Assembly: GCA_038203695.1 (NCBI GenBank)
Contig: JBBRDQ010000112.1
Coordinates: forward strand, 1 to 16,100
Length of the DNA stretch: 16,100 nucleotides
Source: M3007 sp038203695
Lineage (GTDB): Bacteria > Bacteroidota > Bacteroidia > Chitinophagales > Saprospiraceae
Reading direction: 5' to 3'
Shown one piece after another: positions 6,140 to 13,397 of this stretch. The notes beneath the pieces were generated by a model. That model did no database searches. It was not told where the DNA came from and was given only the letters and a program-made list of their open reading frames with translations. The position numbers and the translations under genes were made by a program. Every line of letters starts with the position of its first letter. Within the stretch, counting starts at the first letter, position 1.

Positions 6140-6733
6140 TTACTTAGCGACAGCGACTGCTGTATTATTTTGTGCAGAAACCACGCTCCAATCAATTTGA
6201 TCAGGGTTGCCCGGGATGATCAGGTCAAGTGGTTGTGAATTCATCGGCTGTAGTTCAGTACCGTTGATTTGGAAGCCTTGTACAGCAGCGCGCAATTCAG
6301 CGTCGATGGTTACCGTAGTCAGGGTCGTTGTATTGATACCGGCAACAAAGTTTGTAGCCAGGTGGTTGCCTTTTTTATCGAAAACCGAGATGCAGTAACT
6401 TTTGCCTTTGCTTACACCGCGAGCGATGTTGTACAGTACTGCGAAGTTTTGTTCCGTTTCAAATACAGCGACAGGCTCTGGATAAACCGGCATGCGGCTG
6501 TATTGTGCGCTGTGTTCCAGTTCTGGAAGGAATTCGTAGTATTCCCAGCCAAGGCGGGTAGTAGCCAGTGCTTTGGTGCTTTGCAGGTCGCTTTCGCAGA
6601 TTGCATAAGGCAGGGTAGCCTTTGGAAACTGCGCCAGAAAACTCTGGAACGTTGGAGCCTGTGCGTTCATCGTTTGACCGAAGAGGCTGGTGAAAGCAAG
6701 TATAAGAGCCGGGATGATGATTGCGTTTTTCAT
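6140..6733 (-). CDS. Secreted protein of unknown function
   Basis: I do not recognise this 197-residue protein. It begins MKNAIIIPALILAFTS and has a clear signal peptide with a likely cleavage after MNAQA (about residue 26), so it is exported to the periplasm or beyond. The mature part has no transmembrane segment, two Cys (CESDLQ and YCISVF) that could form a disulfide, and several strand-like stretches. It has no lipobox and no recognisable C-terminal sorting domain. The ATG at 6733 is the natural start because the signal peptide begins there. It stands alone, with its own terminator and a long gene-free region upstream, and no clear -7 box was found. A plus-strand open frame on the other side of the same DNA has no export signal or family resemblance and is taken as a shadow. 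Confidence 0.75.
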   Translation of the reverse strand: MKNAIIIPALILAFTSLFGQTMNAQAPTFQSFLAQFPKATLPYAICESDLQSTKALATTRLGWEYYEFLPELEHSAQYSRMPVYPEPVAVFETEQNFAVLYNIARGVSKGKSYCISVFDKKGNHLATNFVAGINTTTLTTVTIDAELRAAVQGFQINGTELQPMNSQPLDLIIPGNPDQIDWSVVSAQNNTAVAVAK

Positions 6734-7225
6734 AATGCGTGGTCGGTGATTGGATTTGAGTGTTATGCGATTAAGTTTTTTGTTGTGGCGGCGTTTTAAT
6801 TTCGCACCGTTGTATTATCTATTTCAAATCGCTTGCCAAAAATGAAGGTAAGGCTACTTTTCTCGAAAATAAATTTCAAAAAAGTGATTTTTAGACCTTT
6901 TATGGTAGAAAAGTAACTTGAAAAGGAGAATTTTTTTGAGAAAACGGCACGGAAAGGCATCGTGCGGCGCTACGGCGAGCGAGTGGAAGACATTTGCGAA
7001 TCAGTTTGGGATGTGGGATGAGTAAAAAAATGCGTGAACTGTAGCATTTTCATGGATTATGGATTAAAAACAGAGGAAGCGGTATCGGTAGATTTATAAA
7101 ATGTGGAACTATCTATGAAAATGTAAAGTTGCCAAACGTTAAAACTGCACTTTGCGGCTCATTATACGCGATCGTGTAATAACTGACGCGTGCGCTAAAA
7201 ATTTCTTATGCGAAATTAAAATAAC
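6734..7225. other. 492-bp gene-free region
   Basis: No supportable coding frame was found here. It is A/T-rich with several long A and T runs. There is a perfect 9-bp inverted repeat TACTTTTCT (6855-6863) and AGAAAAGTA (6907-6915), and a small hairpin GCACG/CGTGC (6947-6951 with 6961-6965). It separates two divergently transcribed genes, so both promoters should lie here, but no exact TAnnTTTG box was seen on either strand. A degraded gene or a non-coding RNA cannot be excluded. Confidence 0.4.
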
Positions 7226-8023
7226 ATGAAAAGTAAGAAATTGGCAGTTTGGGGGCGGAGGGTGCCGGGTTATTTGATCCGTTTTATATGGGCGGGCCTT
7301 TGTGCGGTGGCCATGTTGACGCAAACCCGGCTCGTTTATAGATTGCCCTATGCGCCAGATGTACTGGATGGATTCATTTTGACCAGTACTTTTTTTGCAT
7401 ATAATGTGGTTCTGCGGGGGCGGTGGATCCGTCGCGCCGCCTGGTTTAGTGGTGTGATTGCCTTGGTTTTAGTTTATTTTCTCCAGCCTCAGCGCCAATG
7501 GACGATTGGGACGCTGGGTATCCTGTGGTGTTTATATTATGGTGTAGGTAATCCCACGCGCACCGGATTGCGCACCAGCCCCATTGCAAAACCGATGCTG
7601 GTGGCTTTTGCCTGGGCTGGAGCGACTGTCCTGTTGCCCTTGCCCTGGGTAATGTGGTCGGGTAGCATTACGCTCTTTATGGGCAGGGCCGCTTTTATTT
7701 TTGCACTGGCAATTGCCTATGATCTGCACGATCGGGATTTCGATCGCAACCGGGGGTTACTGACCCTGGCCAATCAACTGCCCGATCTAAAAGTATTCCG
7801 GCTGGTCAATACGGCACTGGCTTTCACGGCAGTCTGTGTATTAATCAGATGGTTGCAAGGAGATATCGCACTACAGGTCGCAGGTGCTTTGTGGGTTTCA
7901 CTGCTGTTGAGCGCGGGGATTATATTTGGTTTGTTTCGATGCAAAACACCGCTCAATTGGCGTAAAATGATCATCGACGGGCTTATGCTATTGCAGACCA
8001 CGCTGGTTTGGCTGGCTATATGA
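7226..8023 (+). CDS. Multi-pass membrane protein, UbiA prenyltransferase-like
   Basis: A 265-residue integral membrane protein with about eight or nine hydrophobic helices. The segment AYDLHDRDFDRNRGLLTLA (164-182) closely resembles the second Asp-rich motif of UbiA-superfamily prenyltransferases (DRDxDxxxGxxT). The first motif, normally NDxxDxxxD, should fall near residues 52-64, where STFFAYNVVLRG has the Asn but no Asp. It is therefore either a diverged UbiA homologue with altered catalysis or a related membrane protein with another role. UbiA enzymes attach prenyl chains to aromatic rings for quinone or pigment synthesis. No aromatic substrate gene is nearby. A TrpR-like gene follows 95 bp downstream on the same strand. 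The fold is moderately sure; activity is not. Confidence 0.6.
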   Translation: MKSKKLAVWGRRVPGYLIRFIWAGLCAVAMLTQTRLVYRLPYAPDVLDGFILTSTFFAYNVVLRGRWIRRAAWFSGVIALVLVYFLQPQRQWTIGTLGILWCLYYGVGNPTRTGLRTSPIAKPMLVAFAWAGATVLLPLPWVMWSGSITLFMGRAAFIFALAIAYDLHDRDFDRNRGLLTLANQLPDLKVFRLVNTALAFTAVCVLIRWLQGDIALQVAGALWVSLLLSAGIIFGLFRCKTPLNWRKMIIDGLMLLQTTLVWLAI

Positions 8024-8118
8024 ATCGGGAGCTTTATATCCATCAAACCGCGCTTTTCTTTTTTCTGTTGAAATGAAAATCCTTTCGGAACTTTGGCTGT
8101 GGAAATCACCACCTGACG

Positions 8119-8409
8119 ATGCTTTACCAACTCTTTCAGTCCGCTCAGTCGGAAGCAGAATTTAATGAACTGCTCGCCCTGACTTTTACCGATAACGAAC
8201 GCGCCATGATGCTTGAGCGTTGGAGAATTTTCGACGCGCTCGACAGGGACCTTTCGCAACGCGAAGTTGCCAGGGAAGTGCCTTGTAGTATTGTGACCGC
8301 CACCCGTGGTGCGAAAGTGTACCGGGAAAACCGTGCAGCCATTATTAAATATTTAGAAGTGCTCCGTGCAACCGGGCAATTGTACACCCGTAAAACCGAT
8401 AAAATTTAA
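8119..8409 (+). CDS. TrpR/YerC-family DNA-binding protein
   Basis: This small protein of 96 residues fits the Trp-repressor superfamily. LLALTFTDNERAMMLERWRI (residues 18-37) matches the first conserved helices (LLTPDERxxLxxRxxI), and the helix-turn-helix reads LSQREVAREVPCSIVTATRG, compared with MSQRELKNELGxGIATITRG of TrpR. Canonical TrpR represses tryptophan genes with Trp as corepressor; the YerC/YecD branch is widespread but has no known ligand. No trp gene is visible, so the ligand cannot be assigned. An in-frame TGA shortly upstream with no intervening ATG fixes the start. It follows the UbiA-like gene by 95 bp and precedes the small exported protein by 20 bp; the three may be co-transcribed. 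Confidence 0.85.
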   Translation: MLYQLFQSAQSEAEFNELLALTFTDNERAMMLERWRIFDALDRDLSQREVAREVPCSIVTATRGAKVYRENRAAIIKYLEVLRATGQLYTRKTDKI

Positions 8410-8429
8410 ACTTTAAATCATCTGATTAC

Positions 8430-8870
8430 ATGAAAAACCTTCTGATTTTAGTTTCAGTCTTGGCTGCGGGGCTCATTTTTGCTTTTTGCAACCGCCATGC
8501 CAAGTACACACCGAATACACTGCCCGATCGGCAGTTGCGCTGGGGTAGCGGCGGCGGTTTCACCGGGAAAGAAACCCAGTACACGCTGTTAGATAACGGG
8601 CAGATTTTTGTGCTGACTCCCGGTGGGCAATGGACGGAACTGGATCACATCAAGGCGAAAAAGGCGAAAGCCTTGTATGAATCGGCCGAGACGCTGGGCC
8701 TGAGTACGCTGGATTTTAAACACCCCGGCAACATCTACAATTTTGTTGAAGCCGTGAATGGCAAGGCGATGAATCGTGTTACCTGGGGCGAAAAAAATAA
8801 CCCGGTCGATCCAAAAATTGAAGATATGTTCAAGCAGTTGGCTGCATTGGTCAACAAAGAAAAAAAGTAA
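8430..8870 (+). CDS. Small exported protein of unknown function
   Basis: I do not recognise a named function for this 146-residue protein. The N-terminus MKNLLILVSVLAAGLIFAFC is an export signal. Cys20 follows FAF, which is not a good lipobox because Phe sits at -1, so it may be a signal anchor or an atypical lipoprotein. The mature domain begins around RQLRWGSGGGFTGKETQYTL, then LLDNGQIFVLTP, a pattern that reads as a small beta-rich fold. The C-terminus is Lys-rich. It starts 20 bp after the TrpR-like gene and its stop is 5 bp from the convergent cyclase gene, so there is no separate terminator. Co-transcription with the TrpR-like gene is likely but not shown. Confidence 0.75.
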   Translation: MKNLLILVSVLAAGLIFAFCNRHAKYTPNTLPDRQLRWGSGGGFTGKETQYTLLDNGQIFVLTPGGQWTELDHIKAKKAKALYESAETLGLSTLDFKHPGNIYNFVEAVNGKAMNRVTWGEKNNPVDPKIEDMFKQLAALVNKEKK

Positions 8871-8875
8871 ACGGT

Positions 8876-10510
8876 CTAGTACTGTTTCATACTGGTGACG
8901 TAGTACATTTCCATATCGCCTTTATTCTTAGCGGCAAGCCGACCCCGGTATTGCCATTCAAATTCGTATTTCGCCAGGTTGTGGGCATCTTCACTGACAT
9001 TTACCCGTCCGGGTTCGCAGGACTGCTCCATACGGGCTGCAATATTGACGGTATCGCCCCAGATATCATACGCGAATTTTTTGGCACCTACCACACCGGC
9101 CACTACCGGTCCAACGTGAATCCCTACGCGGGCCTCGAAGTGCGGCAGACCGTTGCTCATGCGTTCGGCTTTAATGTGTTGCAGGAAATCCTGGATTTCC
9201 AAACCGGCTTTCACCATGTCGGAAGGACTGGCATTCATATCAGAAAGACCGCTGGCGCACAGATAAGCGTCGCCGATCGTCTTGATTTTTTCAATTCGAT
9301 ATTGACCGATAATGCGGTCAAAGTTGGAAAAACAAAAATCCAGTTCTTCGACGAGTATTTCCGGACTCAAGCGTTCGGCGACGTGGGTGAATCCTGTAAA
9401 GTCGACAAACATAACGGTCGCCTGATCATATTTTCGGGCGGCAACTTTATTGCGCGTTTTTAATTCCTGTGCAATGGCAGGCGGGAGGATGTTGAGCAAT
9501 AAAGCGTCACTGCGCTGTCGTTCGTCTTCCAGGGCGACATTTTTCTGGGCCAGATCATCGACGGAGCGGCGTTTTGCGCGATAGCGCAGGTAAAAAGCGC
9601 CGGCCAGCACGAAAACAAATCCTGCCAGTAATGCCAGGATATTGCGCTGATAATCGCTGCGTTTACGACCGAGTTCCGCCTCGGCATTTTTGGTTTTTTC
9701 CGTTTCAAGTTGTCGTTCCGTACGTGCCTGGATCACTGAATCAGCCATTTGCTCTTTCGTCATGTCCTGCATCATCAAGTCTTTCGATGCGATCATGGCT
9801 TTTGCTATTTCCTTATCCTGCGTGGCTTGCGAAAGTTCCGCTTCTTTTGCACTGATTTGCTGCTGGCTCTTTTCCTGAATGGTTCTCAGGTTGGCCTCAG
9901 TCTCCTTATAAGAGGTTTCCAAGAGTTGCGTTTGGCCGGTTGCTTTGGCGAGTTGTTCCCGCAGGCTGCGGTTATCGACCTCGGCTTTGTTCAGCTGGTC
10001 TTCGAGTCGACGTTGCGCATCGCCACCACCGCGCGCGCCGCCGCCGCCATTTTCCTTCAGGTAATTAACGGTCTCTCGGCTCCATTTCAGCGCTTCTTTC
10101 AAATCATTCTGCCGGGAGGCGGTTTCCTGAATCCGCTCGACAGCATTCAGGGCGATATCGCGAAGCCCATAATTGCGGGCCGCTTGCCAGGCGTCCTGAA
10201 AGCGGGCGCTGGCCTCTTTGTAATTTTTACGACGAAATTCGCCTTCTGCCTGGATATAGGCAGATTCAGCGTGCTTACGTTTGTCGCCAACTTCAATGGA
10301 AAGGGGGTTCGCGATACGCGCGTATTCAATGGCTTTACCGGCGTTATTGGCATCCAGGTATTTTTGGGCCAACTGAAAACTGTAATTGAGCTTTTCGGGT
10401 TTTGTTCCTGCCTTCTTGTAGCGGGATTCAAGTTCGCTGGTAGATTGCGCAACGATACTACCTGCACCCAATAAGGCGGCAAAAAACAATAGAAATAATT
10501 TATGTTGCAT
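8876..10510 (-). CDS. Transmembrane class III adenylate cyclase with exported helical-repeat/coiled-coil region
   Basis: The 544-residue protein has, in order: a signal peptide (MQHKLFLLFFAALLGAG), TPR-like helical repeats (about 25-150), a Gly-rich linker (GGGGARGGG), a long charged coiled coil (about 165-285), one membrane helix (about 291-309) followed by RYRAKRR, and a C-terminal cyclase domain. Counting from a TTG four codons upstream, the metal-binding Asp are D374 (FVDFTGF) and D418 (KTIGDAY). Lys414 and Asp486 (YDIWGD) are the pair that selects ATP over GTP. Asn493 and Arg497 (VNIAARM) are the transition-state residues. All are intact, so an active cAMP producer is expected. The positive residues after the helix place the cyclase in the cytoplasm and the repeats in the periplasm. 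I chose the ATG at 10510, where the signal peptide starts. It ends 5 bp from a convergent gene. Confidence 0.9.
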   Translation of the reverse strand: MQHKLFLLFFAALLGAGSIVAQSTSELESRYKKAGTKPEKLNYSFQLAQKYLDANNAGKAIEYARIANPLSIEVGDKRKHAESAYIQAEGEFRRKNYKEASARFQDAWQAARNYGLRDIALNAVERIQETASRQNDLKEALKWSRETVNYLKENGGGGARGGGDAQRRLEDQLNKAEVDNRSLREQLAKATGQTQLLETSYKETEANLRTIQEKSQQQISAKEAELSQATQDKEIAKAMIASKDLMMQDMTKEQMADSVIQARTERQLETEKTKNAEAELGRKRSDYQRNILALLAGFVFVLAGAFYLRYRAKRRSVDDLAQKNVALEDERQRSDALLLNILPPAIAQELKTRNKVAARKYDQATVMFVDFTGFTHVAERLSPEILVEELDFCFSNFDRIIGQYRIEKIKTIGDAYLCASGLSDMNASPSDMVKAGLEIQDFLQHIKAERMSNGLPHFEARVGIHVGPVVAGVVGAKKFAYDIWGDTVNIAARMEQSCEPGRVNVSEDAHNLAKYEFEWQYRGRLAAKNKGDMEMYYVTSMKQY

Positions 10511-10721
10511 AGAGTTCGGCAAACGGGGCAGGAAAATGATTAGCAGTTACTAACTTCTAATATCGTTAAAAATGCACTTTTATTGATTGGAGCTCAAAGA
10601 AACGCTTTAAAATTGTGAATGGACAAAGGTCGCGGAATTTTAGTATTGGTCCATGTAAAAGCATTCTCTGTAGCTACTTTTTGAAAAAAAACTACTTTTA
10701 GCCGCCTTTTCCAATTCTACG

Positions 10722-11858
10722 ATGACAATAACACCTTTTGCTGCGCTTTTTCCGGATTTTTCACAAGTCGCTATACCAGGTGATTTTTGTGAAAATGCAA
10801 AATTCGCCTATCCAATTTACATCCAGGACGGTGTAGTCCAGGAGACAACAGCAGTCGCCTGTTACATTTATCAGATTGAAGTGCGGCACCGTAAACACAC
10901 AGGTTTTATAGCCCTTAACGCAATGAGTGATTTTTTGCATGCCAAGATCAAGAAGCATGAAAAAACGCTGCGTGAAAAGGAAGAGCAGCAAAAAGACTTG
11001 TTTCTACAATGGCGTGCCCAACTCAAACCGGTGTTGGTAACCTATCCATCGGTAAAAGTACTGGACGATTGGTTGCTCGAATATGCACAGCACCACAAAC
11101 CACTGTTTACCACCCGGTTTCCACAGGATCATGAAATCCATCGGGTGTGGGCAGTGACGGATAGCCGGCAGATTTTATATCTGCAACAGCTTGCACAGCA
11201 GCATATCCGCACGACTTACATAGCCGATGGGCATCATCGGGCCAGTGCGATGGCTTTGCTACAGGAAGCGCATAAAGAAGCGTTTCCGGAACTTGATTTT
11301 GACCATTTACTGTGCGCCTATTTCGCCGAAGATCAACTGGACATTCTCGACTACAATCGCGTCGTGGAAGGCAATCCTGCGCAAAGCCCGATGCGCTTAA
11401 TGGCAGATTTATCCCGGATATTTGACATTGAGCCACTAGAAGCCTTGCGAAAACCAACCGAAAAACACGAAATTATTCTCACTTTCCGGAAAGAGTGGTA
11501 TGCTTTGCGCTGGAAAACAGCTATACTGGCACAATATCCGCCCGACGAAACACTGTTGGATGTAACCATGCTCAATAATCACGTCTTGCACGATATCCTG
11601 GCAATCAAGGAAGTGCGAACCGATACGCGAATTATTTATATCGACGGCAGTAAAGGGCTTTCAGGGATGCGTAAAACCATGAAAGGGCATAAAAACCGGC
11701 TTGGCTTCCTGCTTTATCCGATTCTTTTTGCGGATGTAATGCATATTGCTGACAGCGGCGAGACCTTGCCTCCTAAAAGCACCTATTTCGAGCCAAGGCT
11801 TAAAAGCGGCTTATTGGGAAAAAAACTGGAGAAGCGTTTAAAAAAAAGTGAAACGTGA
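10722..11858 (+). CDS. DUF1015-family protein
   Basis: A 378-residue cytoplasmic protein of the DUF1015 (COG4198) family, recognised by TYIADGHHRASAMALLQEA near residue 166, LLCAYFAEDQLDILDYNRVV near 200, and FLLYPILFADVMHIADSGETLPPKST near the C-terminus (quoted in part: VMHIADSGETLPPKST). These are the family's conserved blocks, and the length is close to the usual ~400. The biochemical function is not established to my knowledge. In many genomes the gene is beside serine-biosynthesis genes (serA, serC); neither is present here. It is flanked upstream by the divergent cyclase and downstream by the convergent dtd. The C-terminus is very Lys-rich. No exact -7 box was found; TACTTTTA at 10691 is one mismatch away. 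Confidence 0.85.
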   Translation: MTITPFAALFPDFSQVAIPGDFCENAKFAYPIYIQDGVVQETTAVACYIYQIEVRHRKHTGFIALNAMSDFLHAKIKKHEKTLREKEEQQKDLFLQWRAQLKPVLVTYPSVKVLDDWLLEYAQHHKPLFTTRFPQDHEIHRVWAVTDSRQILYLQQLAQQHIRTTYIADGHHRASAMALLQEAHKEAFPELDFDHLLCAYFAEDQLDILDYNRVVEGNPAQSPMRLMADLSRIFDIEPLEALRKPTEKHEIILTFRKEWYALRWKTAILAQYPPDETLLDVTMLNNHVLHDILAIKEVRTDTRIIYIDGSKGLSGMRKTMKGHKNRLGFLLYPILFADVMHIADSGETLPPKSTYFEPRLKSGLLGKKLEKRLKKSET

Positions 11859-11887
11859 AATTTATGGCGGTCAAAACGGGCCCTTTT

Positions 11888-12340
11888 TCACTCCTTCCCT
11901 TTCGAGTCCATCATAATTGTAACCGGTCCATCATTGACCAGCGAAACTTTCATGTCGGCACCAAATACACCGGTTAAAACGGGCAGCGCCGATTCCTGAC
12001 GGAGGGTCTGGACAAATTGTTCATACATCGGTATCGCAAAGTCGGGCCGTGCGGCCCGGATAAAGGACGGGCGATTACCCTTTTGGGTACTGGCAAACAG
12101 GGTAAACTGACTTACTACCAGCAATTGACCGCCCATCTCCTGCACAGACAGATTCATAAGCCCATTCTGGTCAGGGAAAATGCGCATCGCCACTACTTTA
12201 CGACAAAGCCAGTCAATATCTTCGGGCGTATCCGCGGCTTCAATGCCCAGTAACAGTAGTAAGCCGGGGCCAATTTCTGCCATCGTCTCACCGGCAATTT
12301 TGACGGCGGCCTCGGAAACACGTTGAATAATCAGGCGCAT
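11888..12340 (-). CDS. dtd: D-aminoacyl-tRNA deacylase
   Basis: A standard-length 150-residue Dtd. It begins MRLIIQRVSEAAVKI, carries the catalytic SQFTLFA motif (QLLVVSQFTLFAST) and ends with the Gly-Pro motif in NDGPVTIMMDS. Dtd hydrolyses D-amino acids wrongly attached to tRNA, and glycine from tRNA-Ala, in the cytoplasm. The ATG is unambiguous. It starts 9 bp after the stop of the JmjC-type protein on the same strand, so the two are likely one transcription unit with the JmjC gene first. Its 3' end faces the DUF1015 gene across 29 bp. Confidence 0.95.
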   Translation of the reverse strand: MRLIIQRVSEAAVKIAGETMAEIGPGLLLLLGIEAADTPEDIDWLCRKVVAMRIFPDQNGLMNLSVQEMGGQLLVVSQFTLFASTQKGNRPSFIRAARPDFAIPMYEQFVQTLRQESALPVLTGVFGADMKVSLVNDGPVTIMMDSKGKE

Positions 12341-12349
12341 ATCGTTGGA

Positions 12350-13195
12350 TTAAAGTACGTCGGCACGGCGTTCGGCCATACGTTCTTTCATTTTGCGCCA
12401 TTCTGTGCCAATCAGCCGGTTTAAGCCTTTATCCACGACATAGTGGGTGGCGATATTCGCTACGCCCCGCACCCGTGCCGGAATGGAGCCAAACGACCGC
12501 AAACTGATCGAATAACCACCATCAGTATATTCGATATAATGCCAGAATCCAGACGGCATAAACAGGGTCTCGCCCGGATTAAGCGTGATTTCGTAGCCTT
12601 TTACCTTGGCCAGCGCCGGAAAGCGTTTAAAATCTGGATTATTTAGGTCCACATAGCTCGCTACCGTAAACGGATGGCGGTATAAATGCCGACTTTGATC
12701 GGGAGCAAACAACATGACGCGTTTGCGGCCATGAATCTGATTAAGAAAAACATGGCTCATATCAATGTCATAATGCAATGCCACCTTCGAGCCTTGTCCG
12801 CCGAAAAACATGAAAGGCAGTTCGTTGACAAAACCATCCATAATGGTTGGAACGCTAAAATCATGGCGCAGATCGGGGGCAACACGGAGAATGTTCCACA
12901 GAAAGATACGCAGGTCGGTTGGTCCCGCTTCGATTATTTCCAGGTATTCTTTAAAACTTATAATGCGGTCAGCCTCCATATAGCCCTTTCCGGGCTTGGA
13001 GTAGTTATTGGAGACAACGGGAACGCGTAATTGTCCGTAATTTGATTTAAAGTATTCGATTGTCCATTTTTGCCGCGCTGGCCAATCGGCCATCAAATCA
13101 GTAAAAACTACCGGTGTCATGGGAGCGAGAAATTCTGCGGCGAAAGACTCGGGCGAAAGACCGGTTCGACGTTGGATGGGTTGTAGGTCCAGCAT
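12350..13195 (-). CDS. JmjC/cupin-8 type 2-oxoglutarate oxygenase-like protein
   Basis: A 281-residue cytoplasmic protein with a cupin-8 (JmjC) domain. The N-terminal SPESFAAEFLAPMTPVVFTD and DWPARQKWT are typical of the family. The facial triad is H141-Y-D143 in VALHYDIDMSHVF, with the distal His219 in LFMPSGFWHYIEY; Lys158 in HGRKRVMLF is a candidate 2-oxoglutarate contact. Related proteins hydroxylate ribosomal proteins, tRNA bases or other proteins. The substrate here is unknown. The C-terminal tail (about 235-281) is helical and basic. It lies 9 bp upstream of dtd on the same strand and is divergent from ruvX-def, which suggests a link to translation but does not prove one. The iron site looks intact. 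A -7 box lies 72 bp upstream. Confidence 0.82.
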   Translation of the reverse strand: MLDLQPIQRRTGLSPESFAAEFLAPMTPVVFTDLMADWPARQKWTIEYFKSNYGQLRVPVVSNNYSKPGKGYMEADRIISFKEYLEIIEAGPTDLRIFLWNILRVAPDLRHDFSVPTIMDGFVNELPFMFFGGQGSKVALHYDIDMSHVFLNQIHGRKRVMLFAPDQSRHLYRHPFTVASYVDLNNPDFKRFPALAKVKGYEITLNPGETLFMPSGFWHYIEYTDGGYSISLRSFGSIPARVRGVANIATHYVVDKGLNRLIGTEWRKMKERMAERRADVL

Positions 13196-13267
13196 ACGGC
13201 AGTATTGGTTAGGGTGAACAAATAGTTAGTACACGGCAAACGGTTGCTAGGCGTTTGATACAAAGAG

Positions 13268-13275
13268 CAAAAGTA
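13268..13275 (-). promoter_or_regulatory. Bacteroidota -7 promoter box for the JmjC-dtd unit
   Basis: On the minus strand TACTTTTG matches TAnnTTTG, followed by C as often seen. It would give a leader of about 65-70 nt. No firm -33 element was identified. Confidence 0.5.
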
Positions 13276-13381
13276 GCAAGCAGTTAGCATGTCTGCACAT
13301 TTAACTAAAAAACACCCGCCCCCTTTTGACAAAAGTTTAACCGACCGGCCAGAACGAATACATATTTTAATCCGATAACGC

Positions 13382-13389
13382 TACCTTTG
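13382..13389 (+). promoter_or_regulatory. Bacteroidota -7 promoter box for ruvX-def
   Basis: TACCTTTG fits TAnnTTTG and ends 8 bp before the ruvX ATG, so the transcript would have almost no leader. The 202-bp divergent region holds this box and the oppositely oriented one at 13268-13275. Confidence 0.5.
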
Positions 13390-13397
13390 CCCTACTT

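Noticed and set aside
6269..6799. 176-codon open frame on the plus strand opposite the secreted-protein gene
   Set aside because: The minus-strand gene has a signal peptide and a matching terminator; the plus frame has neither.
9749..10474. 241-codon open frame on the plus strand
   Set aside because: It is antisense to the cyclase gene, whose domain order, signal peptide and catalytic residues are convincing. The antisense frame shows no family resemblance.
11845..11890. Possible hairpin AGTGAAA/TTTCACT between the DUF1015 and dtd genes
   Set aside because: Only 7 bp of A/T-rich pairing around a loop of more than 25 nt; not a convincing terminator.
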